The position numbers were made by a program, and so were the translations under genes. From NCBI RefSeq assembly GCF_900519355.1, contig NZ_ULHE01000003.1:1-64000 (forward strand): a DNA stretch of 64,000 nt. The letters are read 5' to 3'. Positions within the stretch are counted from its first letter, which is position 1. Each line of letters opens with the position of its first letter. This document shows positions 1-8,637 of the stretch, in pieces. The notes beneath the pieces are model-generated. The model was given only the letters and a program-made list of their open reading frames with translations, had not been told where the DNA came from and made no database searches. The stretch comes from Corynebacterium lactis. Lineage in GTDB: Bacteria > Actinomycetota > Actinomycetes > Mycobacteriales > Mycobacteriaceae.

Positions 1-65
1 CAGGCCCACCAACACCAGTTGATGGGCCAAGCCGCCGTGCCTAGAATCCACCCCAAGAATTTCAC

Positions 66-434
66 TTAAGAAACCCGTTCTAGGGTTGACAAACGACATA
101 GGGACACCCCCCCGAAGAAGAGCAGCGGGATGTAGAAGAACACCACGTAGGCCACGGCCAGTCCGTTCTGCCCGTCTTGCGGCGCGGTGAGAAACAGGAA
201 TGCAAGGTCGCCGAGCGCCGCGAAACCGGCGCCGGTCGCCGCCGGCACGATGTTGCACACCTTGGGCATCTCGCGGGCAGCAACACCATCACCGCCGCCC
301 CCTCCCGCGAATACCGCGACCGCGCCGACCAGCAGCATGGAGACGAGGATGGAGATAATCCACGAGGCCAGCCCAGCATCGTAGGCGAGGTTGGGTTCCG
401 GAAGGATGAGCTCGCCAATAACGCTCCACGCCAT
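66..434 (-). CDS. Small hypothetical membrane protein
   Basis: This 122-residue protein has two clear hydrophobic stretches, at about residues 24-45 (just before a run of five glycines) and about 90-110, and probably a weaker one at about 65-85, so it is likely an integral membrane protein. I do not recognise a family. The ATG at 434 follows a purine-rich GGGGAT stretch. It lies downstream of tRNA-Asn on the same strand but is separated from it by a strong terminator, so it probably has its own promoter. Membrane location is inferred from composition only. Confidence 0.6.
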   Translation of the reverse strand: MAWSVIGELILPEPNLAYDAGLASWIISILVSMLLVGAVAVFAGGGGGDGVAAREMPKVCNIVPAATGAGFAALGDLAFLFLTAPQDGQNGLAVAYVVFFYIPLLFFGGVSLCRLSTLERVS

Positions 435-478
435 ATCCCCAGGCTAGGTGAACACGCGTAACCGGACGCCTAGACACG

Positions 479-509
479 AAAAAACCAGGTAGAAAACGCT
501 TCTACCTGG
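479..509 (-). terminator. Rho-independent terminator of tRNA-Asn
   Basis: A perfect 10-bp stem (CCAGGTAGAA paired with TTCTACCTGG) with a short loop is followed on the minus strand by a run of six T residues. It begins only a few bases after the 3' end of the tRNA, so it terminates that transcript. Confidence 0.9.
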
Positions 510-514
510 CCATT

Positions 515-589
515 TGGCTCCTCCAGCTGGACTCGAACCAGCAACCCTTCGATTAACAGTCGAATGCTCTGCCATTGAGCTATGGAGGA
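515..589 (-). tRNA. tRNA-Asn (anticodon GTT)
   Basis: The minus strand folds as a full cloverleaf. The acceptor stem pairs TCCTCC with GGAGGA, the anticodon loop is CTGTTAA with GTT as anticodon, and the T-arm has the usual GGTTCGAGTCC. The CCA end is encoded (515-517), giving 75 nt. It is a single isolated tRNA gene followed at once by its terminator. Confidence 0.96.
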
Positions 590-667
590 ATATCCATTAC
601 CGAAAACTAGCTCCGAACCCAACCAGTTGAACTGGGCGGTTCACGCTGTCCCCTGCAACGGATAGTT

Positions 668-696
668 ACTTTACCCAGCACTTAGTTAAGTGACAA
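668..696 (-). promoter_or_regulatory. Putative promoter of tRNA-Asn
   Basis: Read on the minus strand, TTGTCA is followed after exactly 17 nt by TAAAGT, close to the actinobacterial housekeeping -35 and TANNNT -10 pattern. Transcription would start near 660, leaving a leader of about 70 nt before the tRNA. The rest of the 236-nt gap (590-825) holds nothing else that I recognise apart from the adhE -10 next to 826. Confidence 0.4.
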
Positions 697-813
697 ATCC
701 CCATGTCAAAGCGCACTTTCATGCTGGTTTAACACTATCGAACCCGGCTTCCCCACCGCGCGAGCCACAATACTGAAAACGTTTTCCGTCATGCTTTTTG
801 CAGGCCCCGTTCC

Positions 814-825
814 TACGATGGTGGT
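814..825 (+). promoter_or_regulatory. -10 element for leaderless mycothiol dehydrogenase transcript
   Basis: TACGAT ends 6 nt before the ATG at 826 and no Shine-Dalgarno sequence is present. This spacing puts the transcription start at or next to the start codon, as in leaderless actinobacterial mRNAs. Confidence 0.5.
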
Positions 826-1947
826 ATGTCCGACCGAGTAGTCCGCGGTGTGATTTCCCGCGAAAAAGGTGCCCCTGTAGAGCTGACCGACATCCACATC
901 CCTTCCCCCGGCCCGAACGACGTCATCGTCGATATTCAGGCCTGCGGCGTCTGCCACACAGACCTCGCCTACCGCGACGGTGACATCACCGACGAGTACC
1001 CCTTCCTGCTCGGCCACGAGGCCGCTGGTGTGGTCTCCGAGGTCGGCGACGAGGTCACGCACGTCGCCGTCGGCGACTTCGTCGTCCTGAACTGGCGCGC
1101 CGTCTGCGGCGAGTGCCGCGCCTGCAAGCGCGGTGAGCCGCAGTACTGCTTCAACACCCACAACGCCTCCAAGCCGATGACGCTTGCCGACGGCACAGCG
1201 CTCACCCCGGCACTTGGCATCGGCGCCTTCTGCGACGCCACCCTGGTCCACGAGGGCCAGTGCACCAAGGTCGCCCCCGAAGCTGACCCGGCAGTCGCGG
1301 GCCTGCTCGGCTGCGGCGTGATGGCAGGCATCGGCGCCGCGATTAATACCGGTGGCGTCCGCCGCGGCGAGTCCGTTGCCGTCATCGGCTGCGGCGGCGT
1401 CGGCACCGCCGCAATCGCCGGCGCGAAGCTGGCCGGCGCCAGCACGATCATCGCCATTGACATCTCCGACGACAAGCTCGCTACAGCCCGCGAGTTCGGC
1501 GCCACCGAGACCATCAATTCCAAGGAGCTCGCGGCAGCCGACTCCGCCACCGGCGACGCTGATCCCGTCGTGAAGCGCGTGCGCGAACTGACCGGCGGCT
1601 TCGGCGCGGACGTGGTGATTGACGCGGTGGGCCGGCCGGAGACTTACGTGCAGGCGTTCTACGCGCGCGACCTCGCCGGCCGCGCGGTGCTGGTGGGCGT
1701 GCCCAGCCCGACAATGAAGCTGGATATCCCGCTGCTGGACGTCTTCGGCCGCGGCGGCGCGCTGAAGTCCTCCTGGTACGGCGACTGCCTGCCTGAGCGC
1801 GACTTCCCCATGCTGATCGACCTGTCGCTGCAAAAGCGTCTTCCGCTGGAGGACTTCGTCTCCGAGCGCATCGGCATCGACGAGGTGGAGCAGGCCTTCG
1901 ACACGATGAAGGCCGGCACGGTCCTGCGATCGGTGGTGACGCTGTGA
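826..1947 (+). CDS. S-(hydroxymethyl)mycothiol dehydrogenase
   Basis: This zinc-dependent medium-chain dehydrogenase (373 aa) oxidises S-hydroxymethyl-mycothiol, the adduct of formaldehyde and mycothiol, to S-formyl-mycothiol with NAD. It shows catalytic zinc ligands C40 and H64-E65 (GHEAAG), a structural zinc cluster C94, C97, C100 and C108, and a Rossmann motif GCGGVG at 188-193. The next gene overlaps it by 4 nt and encodes a metallo-beta-lactamase hydrolase; the same pair occurs in mycobacteria as mscR and its neighbour. The product name rests on overall similarity and this pairing. C. glutamicum literature uses adhE or fadH for the same enzyme, so I leave the symbol open. Confidence 0.9.
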   Translation: MSDRVVRGVISREKGAPVELTDIHIPSPGPNDVIVDIQACGVCHTDLAYRDGDITDEYPFLLGHEAAGVVSEVGDEVTHVAVGDFVVLNWRAVCGECRACKRGEPQYCFNTHNASKPMTLADGTALTPALGIGAFCDATLVHEGQCTKVAPEADPAVAGLLGCGVMAGIGAAINTGGVRRGESVAVIGCGGVGTAAIAGAKLAGASTIIAIDISDDKLATAREFGATETINSKELAAADSATGDADPVVKRVRELTGGFGADVVIDAVGRPETYVQAFYARDLAGRAVLVGVPSPTMKLDIPLLDVFGRGGALKSSWYGDCLPERDFPMLIDLSLQKRLPLEDFVSERIGIDEVEQAFDTMKAGTVLRSVVTL

Positions 1948-2576
1948 ACGGCGAACTGCGCGTAGACCACGTGGTCACCTCGGGCACCTTCTCGCTCGAC
2001 GGCGGCACCTGGGACGTCGACAACAACGTGTGGATCCTCGGCGACGACCGAGAGGTCATCGTCATCGACGCGGCCCACGAGGCGCAGCCGATCATCGACG
2101 CGGTCGCGGGCCGCAGGGTCAAGGCGATTGTGTGCTCGCACGCTCATAATGACCACATCACGGTCGCCCCGGAGCTGCAGGAGAAGCTGGACGCTCCCCT
2201 GCTGGTTCACCCCGGCGACCAGATGCTGTGGGAGCAGACCTGGCCGGACCTGGCCCACGAGGACCTCGCACACGGCCAGCGCATCGAGATTGCGGGCACG
2301 GAGGTCGTCGTGATTAATACGCCGGGCCACTCCCCCGGCTCGTGCTGCCTCTACGTCCCCGAGGCCGCGGAGCTCTTCTCCGGCGACACCCTCTTCTCGG
2401 GAGGCCCGGGCGCGACGGGTCGCTCCTTCTCGGACTTCGACACCATCATCGACTCGATCCGGGATAACCTGCTGACTCTTCCCGCCGAGACCACCGTGCG
2501 CACCGGCCACGGCGACCACACCACCATCGGTCGTGAGGCCCCGCACCTTGAGGAGTGGATCCGCCGCGGGTACTAG
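1944..2576 (+). CDS. Metallo-beta-lactamase fold hydrolase next to mycothiol dehydrogenase
   Basis: The 210-residue protein carries the dinuclear zinc motif HAHNDH (residues 66-71), a downstream GHSPGS with a metal-binding His, and SGDTLF, all typical of glyoxalase II-like hydrolases. Translation starts at a GTG inside GTGA, overlapping the stop of the mycothiol dehydrogenase, so the two are translationally coupled. The likely role, inferred from context, is hydrolysis of S-formyl-mycothiol or another mycothiol thioester, completing formaldehyde oxidation to formate. The substrate itself cannot be read from the sequence. Confidence 0.85.
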   Translation: MNGELRVDHVVTSGTFSLDGGTWDVDNNVWILGDDREVIVIDAAHEAQPIIDAVAGRRVKAIVCSHAHNDHITVAPELQEKLDAPLLVHPGDQMLWEQTWPDLAHEDLAHGQRIEIAGTEVVVINTPGHSPGSCCLYVPEAAELFSGDTLFSGGPGATGRSFSDFDTIIDSIRDNLLTLPAETTVRTGHGDHTTIGREAPHLEEWIRRGY

Positions 2577-2596
2577 CTAGCTGCTGGGGTGCGCCC

Positions 2597-4531
2597 CTAC
2601 TCCACCACGATCTTGACCGCCTCCGCCTGCAGTTCGCGGCGGTACTGCTCCATCGAGAGCAGCTCCGCGAACAGCCCGCGGTAGGCGGCTTCGTCGTCCG
2701 AGGGACGCATCCGCGACAGCAGCGCCTTGACCTGCGCGATCTGGTCGCCCACCCAGACCTCCTGCAGACGCGCCAGAATCGCCTGAGAGTACGGCCGCAG
2801 GTCCTCGGGGTCCACCTCGATCTGCTCGACGCCCAGCTCCGTCACCAGCCGCTTGACGACGGAATCCTCGGTCCCACTCATAATTGCGCTTGCCCAACTG
2901 TGCAGGTTCTGCGCGTTGTCGCCGCCGACTCCGCCGGCGGCCATCACGGCTTCGAACACGGCCCGGTAGGTGGGGTGCCCGAAGGTCTCGGGCGCCAGGG
3001 CGTCGAAGACGGGACCCGTCGTCGCCGGCTCCTGGACCGCGAGCTTCAGAGCCTCCCGCTGCGCGTGCAGGACCGGGTCCTTCGGGTTCGGATGCGGCAG
3101 GCCGGGGTTGCCGGAGTGCGCGGAGTTAGCTCGGCCCTGGTTTTCTGCCGCGCGTTCCTCCACGCGGCGCTGGAAGGGCTTGCGCTGCTCCTTCTTGGGC
3201 CGCGCTGCCTCCTCGCGGACGCGGGCCACCAACTCGGCCTCGTCGGCCCAGCCGATCCAGCCGGCAACCTCGCGGGCGTACTCGTCGCGCAGGGCCGGGT
3301 CGCGCAGTTGCGCCAGCACCGGAATCACCCGGCGCAGGCCGGAGACGCGGCCGTTGACGGTGGTGGTGTCGTAGTCGCGCAGCAGTGTGCGCAGGACGAA
3401 CTCGATCAGCGGGCGGCGCGAGGCGACCAGGTCGCGAACCGCGGCCTCGCCCTTTTTCATGCGCAGGTCGCAAGGGTCCATGCCGTCCGGGGCGACCGCG
3501 ACGAAGGACTGCCCGGTGAAATTCTGCTCCCCCTCGAAGGCGCGCATCGCGGCCTTCTGTCCGGCCTCGTCGCCGTCGAAGGTGTAGATCAGCTCGCCGC
3601 GGAAGAAGTTGTCGTCGAGCATCAAGCGCCGCAGGAGCTGGAGGTGTTCCTCACCGAAGGCGGTGCCACAGGAAGCGACAGCCGTCGTCACGCCCGAGGC
3701 GTGCATGGCCATGACGTCGGTGTAGCCCTCCACGATGACGGCCTGGTGGCCGGAGGCGATGTCCTTCTTGGCCAGATCCAGGCCGAAGAGGACCTTGGAC
3801 TTCTTGTAGAGCATCGTCTCGGGCGTGTTCATGTACTTGCCCAAGTTGTCGTCGTCGTAGAGCTTGCGGGCGCCGAAGCCGATGACGTCCCCGCCCATGT
3901 TCCGGATCGGCCACATCAGGCGGCGGTGGAAGCGGTCGATGGGGCCCATGCGACCCATCTTCGACAGGCCGGCCTTGTCCAGCTCCTCGAAGCTAAAGCC
4001 CAGGCGCTGCAGGTGCTTGGTCAGCTTGTCCCACCCGGCCGGCGAGTAGCCGCAGCCGAACTGCTTCATGTGCTCGGCGGTGAAGCCTCGGTTTTCCAGG
4101 AACTCGCGCGCGGGCGCGGCCTCGGGCGTCGAAAACTGGGAGACGTAGAACTTCTGCGCCTCGCGGTTGGCGGCGATGAGGCGCTGGCGCGTGCCTGGCT
4201 CCTCGCGGCGACCGGTCCCGCCTCCCTCGTAGTTGATGTGGTAGCCGATCTTCTCGGCACAGGCCTCGACGGCCTCGGGGAAGGACAGGTGCTCCATTTC
4301 CATCAAGAAGCTGAAGACGTCTCCGCCCTTGCCCGTGGAAAAGCAGTGGTAGTAGCCGTGATTGGGCCGGACGTGGAACGAGGGGGTGCGCTCGTCCTTG
4401 AACGGCGAGAGCCCCTTTAAGGAGTCCGCGCCGGCAGGCTTGAGGTTCACGTATTCCCCGACGATCTCCTCGATAGGAGTGCGCTCGCGAATCGCCGCGA
4501 TATCGCTGTCTGGAATTCTTCCCCGTGCCAT
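2597..4531 (-). CDS. dnaG: DNA primase DnaG
   Basis: DnaG makes RNA primers for replication. The protein (644 aa) has the N-terminal CHC2-type domain, a TOPRIM catalytic core with EGYTDV and FDGDEAG, and a helicase-binding C-terminal region. The start is set at the ATG at 4531 because family homology begins with MARGRIPDSDI; the reading frame upstream is open but is not family-like. An unusual feature is that the zinc-ribbon ligands are mostly lost: the usual CPFH reads SPFK (residues 42-45) and CFGC reads CFST (63-66), leaving one cysteine. TAAGGT lies 7 nt before the ATG, which suggests a leaderless transcript. Confidence 0.95.
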   Translation of the reverse strand: MARGRIPDSDIAAIRERTPIEEIVGEYVNLKPAGADSLKGLSPFKDERTPSFHVRPNHGYYHCFSTGKGGDVFSFLMEMEHLSFPEAVEACAEKIGYHINYEGGGTGRREEPGTRQRLIAANREAQKFYVSQFSTPEAAPAREFLENRGFTAEHMKQFGCGYSPAGWDKLTKHLQRLGFSFEELDKAGLSKMGRMGPIDRFHRRLMWPIRNMGGDVIGFGARKLYDDDNLGKYMNTPETMLYKKSKVLFGLDLAKKDIASGHQAVIVEGYTDVMAMHASGVTTAVASCGTAFGEEHLQLLRRLMLDDNFFRGELIYTFDGDEAGQKAAMRAFEGEQNFTGQSFVAVAPDGMDPCDLRMKKGEAAVRDLVASRRPLIEFVLRTLLRDYDTTTVNGRVSGLRRVIPVLAQLRDPALRDEYAREVAGWIGWADEAELVARVREEAARPKKEQRKPFQRRVEERAAENQGRANSAHSGNPGLPHPNPKDPVLHAQREALKLAVQEPATTGPVFDALAPETFGHPTYRAVFEAVMAAGGVGGDNAQNLHSWASAIMSGTEDSVVKRLVTELGVEQIEVDPEDLRPYSQAILARLQEVWVGDQIAQVKALLSRMRPSDDEAAYRGLFAELLSMEQYRRELQAEAVKIVVE

Positions 4532-4544
4532 GAGACTAACCTTA
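4532..4544 (-). promoter_or_regulatory. -10 element for leaderless dnaG transcript
   Basis: On the minus strand TAAGGT is separated from the dnaG ATG by 7 nt, with no Shine-Dalgarno sequence between. The -35 region is not well conserved. Confidence 0.45.
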
Positions 4545-4582
4545 CCCAACCTGGCAAGTGGGCCTGTGAGAAGATAAGCCAC

Positions 4583-5095
4583 ATGGCAGAGTGGAAGAAA
4601 CTTGGCGGCGGCATCGCCGCGGCGGTGCTGGTGCTGGCGGGCAGCTATTTCGGCCTGGACCTGGGCGGAAATGACGGGAGCGGCGCGGGCGACAACCCGA
4701 ACAGCTCTAGCAGCACTACCTCGAAGTCATCGCCGCAGCCGTCAGCGAAGCCAAGCCAGAAGTCCAGCCACAAGCCTGCGCCCGGCGGTAATGGCGCCAC
4801 CTGCTCCGTGAATACCCTGCCGAAGGAAGCCGACCAGGTCATCAACAGGATCCTCACCGATCAGGACCACATCTACGCCGCTCACGACGGCAAGCACTTC
4901 GGCAACTACGAGGGAGTGCTGCCAAAGAAGGACAGCAGCTACTACCGCGAGTACACCGTCACCACGCCGGGAAAGTCCAACCGCGGCGCCCGGCGCATCG
5001 TCGTCGGCGGCGGCACTGAGACCGACCCGGACGTGTGGTACTACACCGACGATCACTACGAGAGCTTCTGTGTCATCCCGGACGCGGAGAATTAA
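4583..5095 (+). CDS. Secreted guanyl-specific ribonuclease (RNase Sa/T1 family)
   Basis: The 170-residue protein has an N-terminal hydrophobic segment (about residues 9-25), a Ser/Pro/Lys-rich linker (about 40-70) and a C-terminal microbial RNase domain. Residues expected for catalysis are present: E110 in NYEGVLP, the arginines of NRGARR (134-138) and H158 in DDHYESF. C74 and C163 match the disulfide of RNase Sa. It should act outside the membrane, either anchored or released. No barstar-like inhibitor gene lies beside it. It is divergent from dnaG, and the ATG at 4583 sits only 52 nt from the dnaG start. Confidence 0.85.
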   Translation: MAEWKKLGGGIAAAVLVLAGSYFGLDLGGNDGSGAGDNPNSSSSTTSKSSPQPSAKPSQKSSHKPAPGGNGATCSVNTLPKEADQVINRILTDQDHIYAAHDGKHFGNYEGVLPKKDSSYYREYTVTTPGKSNRGARRIVVGGGTETDPDVWYYTDDHYESFCVIPDAEN

Positions 5096-5111
5096 CCAGA
5101 GCTAGCTCGGA

Positions 5112-6404
5112 TCAGCCCCAGGCCGCCGAGACTCCCGCGATCTTGTGGTCCAACCTCGCCACACGCGACTCCGTCATGGAGGCCAACTGGTCGACGATGA
5201 CGCGCAGGCGCCCCTGGTCACTGTCGGCACGGGTGTACATCCACTGGAACATGGGGTCAAGGGCGCCCGGCGCGCCCTCCTGCAGGTACTCCGCCACGCG
5301 GTGCAGCCGGTCGCGTTCGCGGTCCTGCCTGCGGATATGGCGGGGCAAGTCCATGACGTAGAGCACTGCAATGGTCTTGAGCATGGTGACCTCCGCCAGG
5401 ATGGACGCGGGGACGGCGAGGTCGGCGTCGTAACGCCCGAGCGGCAGCGAGGAGCCTGCGGTGGAGCGGGTGCCGGCGACGGAGGCGGTGACGAAGCGCC
5501 CCACGAGTTCGGAGGTCATGCGTTTCAGCGCGACCAGGGCGTGCAGGGATCCGTCGTAGGACGCGGCGGCGGAGACGACGGGCAGGCTGGCCAGGCGGCC
5601 GGCGGCCTCGACGAGTTCGGCGGGGTCGCCACCGAAGGCCGCCGCGCCCTTGTCTGCCAGCGCCGCCAGCTCGACGGTGTCCCACAGGACGCCGAGGTCG
5701 ATGCGGCCGGAGACGATGCCGTCCTCGACGTCGTGGACCGAGTAAGCGACGTCGTCGGACCAGTCCATGATCTGCGCCTCCAGACACTGCCGACCGTAGG
5801 GCGCGCCCTGGCGGATCCACTGCAGGATCGCCGCGTCCTCGGCGTATGCGCCGTACTTGTGGCGCACCTGGCCGTCGGGCCCCACGGGGGTCCACGGGTA
5901 CTTACAGGCGGCGTCCAGGGCGGCTCGCGTCAGGTTCAGGCCACAGGGCTCGCCGGTACCGTCCAGGACCTTGGGCTCCAGGCGGGTGAGGATGCGCAGC
6001 GTCTGCGCGTTGCCCTCGAAGCCGCCGCAGCCCGCGGCGATCTCGTCCAGGGCCCGCTCGCCGTTGTGGCCGTAGGGCGGGTGCCCGATGTCGTGTGTGA
6101 GGCCGGCCAGCTCGGCCAGGTCCTGGTCGGCGCCGAGCTCGGCGGCAATGCCGCGCGCGATCTGAGCGACCTCGAGGGAGTGGGTCAGCCGAGTGCGCGG
6201 GGTGTCCCCCTCGTGAGGCCCGACCACCTGGGTCTTATCCGCGAGCCTGCGCAGCGCCGCCGAGTGCAGCACGCGGGCCCGGTCGCGCGAAAAGGCGGCG
6301 CGGTGAGTCTCCATCGACTCCACCCCGGGCAGCAGCGATTGCTTCGGCGCCTCCTCCACGATGCGGGAGAGCTCGAACGACGAATAAGAATAGGTACCAG
6401 CCAC
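5112..6404 (-). CDS. dgt: Deoxyguanosinetriphosphate triphosphohydrolase-like protein
   Basis: An HD-domain nucleotide triphosphohydrolase that releases tripolyphosphate from dGTP or other dNTPs. The metal-binding HD signature is visible as [10 protein letters not shown] and [15 protein letters not shown]. The GTG at 6404 is chosen as start because the conserved [17 protein letters not shown] segment begins right after it; the open frame further upstream runs antisense into the divergent TPM gene and is not family-like. This gives 430 aa, normal for the family. Its position beside dnaG is conserved in mycobacteria. Confidence 0.9.
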   Translation of the reverse strand: MAGTYSYSSFELSRIVEEAPKQSLLPGVESMETHRAAFSRDRARVLHSAALRRLADKTQVVGPHEGDTPRTRLTHSLEVAQIARGIAAELGADQDLAELAGLTHDIGHPPYGHNGERALDEIAAGCGGFEGNAQTLRILTRLEPKVLDGTGEPCGLNLTRAALDAACKYPWTPVGPDGQVRHKYGAYAEDAAILQWIRQGAPYGRQCLEAQIMDWSDDVAYSVHDVEDGIVSGRIDLGVLWDTVELAALADKGAAAFGGDPAELVEAAGRLASLPVVSAAASYDGSLHALVALKRMTSELVGRFVTASVAGTRSTAGSSLPLGRYDADLAVPASILAEVTMLKTIAVLYVMDLPRHIRRQDRERDRLHRVAEYLQEGAPGALDPMFQWMYTRADSDQGRLRVIVDQLASMTESRVARLDHKIAGVSAAWG

Positions 6405-6419
6405 GTGAATATTGTTACG

Positions 6420-6432
6420 TATCCTTGGGGTT
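6420..6432 (+). promoter_or_regulatory. -10 element for leaderless TPM-protein transcript
   Basis: TATCCT ends 7 nt before the ATG at 6433, and there is no Shine-Dalgarno sequence. The intergenic region to the divergent dgt is only 28 nt, so both promoters must overlap or extend into the coding regions. Confidence 0.4.
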
Positions 6433-8466
6433 ATGTCTGACAGGAATCGCGTGTTTCGCCCCCTTTGCTTGGCCGCAACCGGCGCATTCGTCGGCCTCGG
6501 CGCTGTTTTGCTGCCCGCCGCGGATGTCCCCTTGCCGTTGGGCGCATCGTCGTTAAGCGTGCCGACGGCGCGGGCCGAGTCCCCGCGCGACGTCACGGGC
6601 GACGTGGCGGATCTGGCCGGGGTGCTCACGGTGGAGCAGGAGGCGGAGCTGGCGAAGAAGCTGCAGGCGCTGAAGACCGAGCACAAGGTGGTGCTGAGCG
6701 TCGTCTACATCAACTCGTTCGACGGCGTGCCGCCGGAGGATTGGGCGCGCGACCTGTGGACCCGCAAGGGCTCGGTTCCGAACCGAGGTGTCTACGTGGT
6801 GGCGGTCGGCGATGGCAACGTCGGTTCGTGGGTCGGCGACAAGTTCGGCATCAGCGGAAATGACCTGAATTACGCGACACAGGAGCCACTGTCCGCGCAC
6901 CAGTTCTACGAAGCAGGTCTCGCCGCTGCCGACGCGGCTGGCGGCTCGGTCTCAGGCAGCCCCGCGGCGGGCGGCTGGGCGCTGGGTGCGGGCCTCGGCG
7001 GCGCCGCTGTCGTGGGTGGCGGAGCGTGGGCGTTTAGCCGCCGGGGTAAGCGCAAGCGCGCGGAGGAGGAGCTCCAGCGCGGCCGCGCGATCGAGCCGCA
7101 GGACACGGGCGCGCTGGAATCCCTGTCGACTGCGGCTCTGGACGAGCTCGCGCACGAGGAAATCGTCAGCACCGACGAGTCGATCCGCAAGGCCGTCACC
7201 GAGCTGGAGCTGGCGCGCGCGGAATTCGGCCCGGAGCGCGTCCGCCCCTTCGATCAGGCCCTCGCCCACTCCCGCAAGACCCTCGCCCGCGCCTTCGAGC
7301 TGCGCCAACATCTTGACGACGGCCAGGTCACCGACGAGATCGAGCGCCGCAGCCTCATGATTGAAATCATCACGACCTGCGGCAGCGCCGACGACCAGAT
7401 TGACGCACAGTCGGGCAACTTCCAGAAGCTGCGCGAGGAGTTGATCAATGCGGACCAGACGCTGGCGAAGCTGACCCAGCGCAGCGTCGACCTGCGTGCT
7501 CGGTTGCCCCGCGCCCAGCAGATCTTGGGCGAGCTGAGAACCAAGTACGACGAGGCGATGCTCGCTTCCGTCTCCGGCAATGTGGACCTGGCTGCGGAAC
7601 ACCTCGGCCAGGCAGACCAGGCTTCCACCAAGGCTCGCGAGATTGCGGCTCTGCCCGCCGGCCAGCAGGGCGGGCTCATCGACGCGCTCTCCGCCACCGA
7701 CCTGGCGCTCACCCAGGCCGACAAGCTGCTGGCGGCCATCGAGCACGCGGAGTCGGATATTGCGCGCGCGTCGAGCAACCTTGACGCGCTGATTGCCGAG
7801 GTCCGCGGCGAAATTGACGAAGCTACGAACCTTCTCGCCGCACCGGAGGGCACCGAGATCGACCGCGACCGACTGGCGGCCGCCATCGAGTCCGGCCGGG
7901 AGGCCCTCGGCGCTGCGGAGAACACCTCCGGCACCGATCCGCTGTCGGCGTGGACCCGGCTTACCGACGCCGACGAGGCCCTGGATATCGCCCTCGATTC
8001 GGCTCGCGACAAGGCAGCTTCTTACGCCCGGGCTACGGCGACGCTGCGCAACAGCATGCGCGATGCCGAGAACTACCTGCATGCGGCAGCTGACCTCATC
8101 GATACGCACCGGCGCGTCGTCGGCGCCAAGGCGCGGACTAGGCTGTCCGAGGCCCAGCGCGCATACGACCTTGCGGCTGGCAGCGCGGAGAAGGACCCGC
8201 GCAGGGCGCTCACGTTTGCACGGCGGGCCCGCAAGTTGGCGGCCGAGGCGGCCGACCTGGCTAAGCGGGACATTGACCGCTACGAGAACCAGCGCCGGGG
8301 CGGCGACAACTCCGGCGCGATGATTGCGGGCATGATCCTGGGCAGCATGTTGAACAACAACGGCGGCTTTGGCGGTGGCTTCTCCGGTGGCTTCGGTGGC
8401 GGAGGTGGCTTCGGTGGCGGAGGTGGCTTCTCCGGCGGGGGCAACGGCGGCTCGATGGGCTTTTAA
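6433..8466 (+). CDS. TPM domain-containing exported/membrane protein with Gly-rich tail
   Basis: The 677-residue protein starts with a signal-like segment ending near ARAES, followed by a TPM domain (about residues 45-165, with DLAGVLT and [11 protein letters not shown]) and a transmembrane helix (about 180-200). A long helical, Glu/Ala/Arg-rich region probably forms coiled coil and faces the cytoplasm. The last 45 residues are almost pure [12 protein letters not shown] repeats. The family is known from mycobacteria beside dgt and dnaG; no function is established to my knowledge. The ATG at 6433 is preferred over the TTG-like starts upstream because a -10 hexamer sits just ahead of it. Confidence 0.85.
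   Translation: MSDRNRVFRPLCLAATGAFVGLGAVLLPAADVPLPLGASSLSVPTARAESPRDVTGDVADLAGVLTVEQEAELAKKLQALKTEHKVVLSVVYINSFDGVPPEDWARDLWTRKGSVPNRGVYVVAVGDGNVGSWVGDKFGISGNDLNYATQEPLSAHQFYEAGLAAADAAGGSVSGSPAAGGWALGAGLGGAAVVGGGAWAFSRRGKRKRAEEELQRGRAIEPQDTGALESLSTAALDELAHEEIVSTDESIRKAVTELELARAEFGPERVRPFDQALAHSRKTLARAFELRQHLDDGQVTDEIERRSLMIEIITTCGSADDQIDAQSGNFQKLREELINADQTLAKLTQRSVDLRARLPRAQQILGELRTKYDEAMLASVSGNVDLAAEHLGQADQASTKAREIAALPAGQQGGLIDALSATDLALTQADKLLAAIEHAESDIARASSNLDALIAEVRGEIDEATNLLAAPEGTEIDRDRLAAAIESGREALGAAENTSGTDPLSAWTRLTDADEALDIALDSARDKAASYARATATLRNSMRDAENYLHAAADLIDTHRRVVGAKARTRLSEAQRAYDLAAGSAEKDPRRALTFARRARKLAAEAADLAKRDIDRYENQRRGGDNSGAMIAGMILGSMLNNNGGFGGGFSGGFGGGGGFGGGGGFSGGGNGGSMGF
8386..8421 (+). 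repeat. Tandem 18-bp repeat in Gly-rich tail
   Basis: Two adjacent identical 18-bp units (GGTGGCTTCGGTGGCGGA) encode part of the glycine-rich C-terminus of the TPM protein. Unit number could change by replication slippage without breaking the frame. Confidence 0.8.
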
Positions 8467-8571
8467 GCAAAGCGTCGCACCTCAGTCTCACAAGGAGTCC
8501 CCGTCCCCCGGCTCGCCTCTGGATTCAAGAAATAAAGTGAGCGTTTTTTCGAATACCCCTTGCACCCTAGT

Positions 8572-8587
8572 TCGAACCTCTGTACGA
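8572..8587. promoter_or_regulatory. Probable LexA (SOS) box upstream of HNH gene
   Basis: TCGAACCTCTGTACGA matches the actinobacterial SOS box TCGAAC-N4-GTTCGA at 11 of 12 conserved positions. It overlaps a candidate -10 (TACGAT, 8584-8589), so LexA binding would block transcription of the gene starting at 8638. The 171-nt gap before that gene holds no other ORF that I can support. Confidence 0.75.
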
Positions 8588-8637
8588 TGATGGTAGTTGA
8601 GAAACGTTAGAGTACCCATAGGGGGAGGGACTCACTC

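Noticed and set aside
2555..4420. A 621-codon open frame antisense to dnaG
   Set aside because: It mirrors the conserved dnaG coding sequence; its protein is Leu/Val/Gly/Arg-rich low complexity with no family features, as expected for antisense frames in high-GC DNA.
8386..8421. CRISPR-like tandem repeat
   Set aside because: The repeat is in frame and encodes the Gly-rich tail of the TPM protein; there are no spacers.
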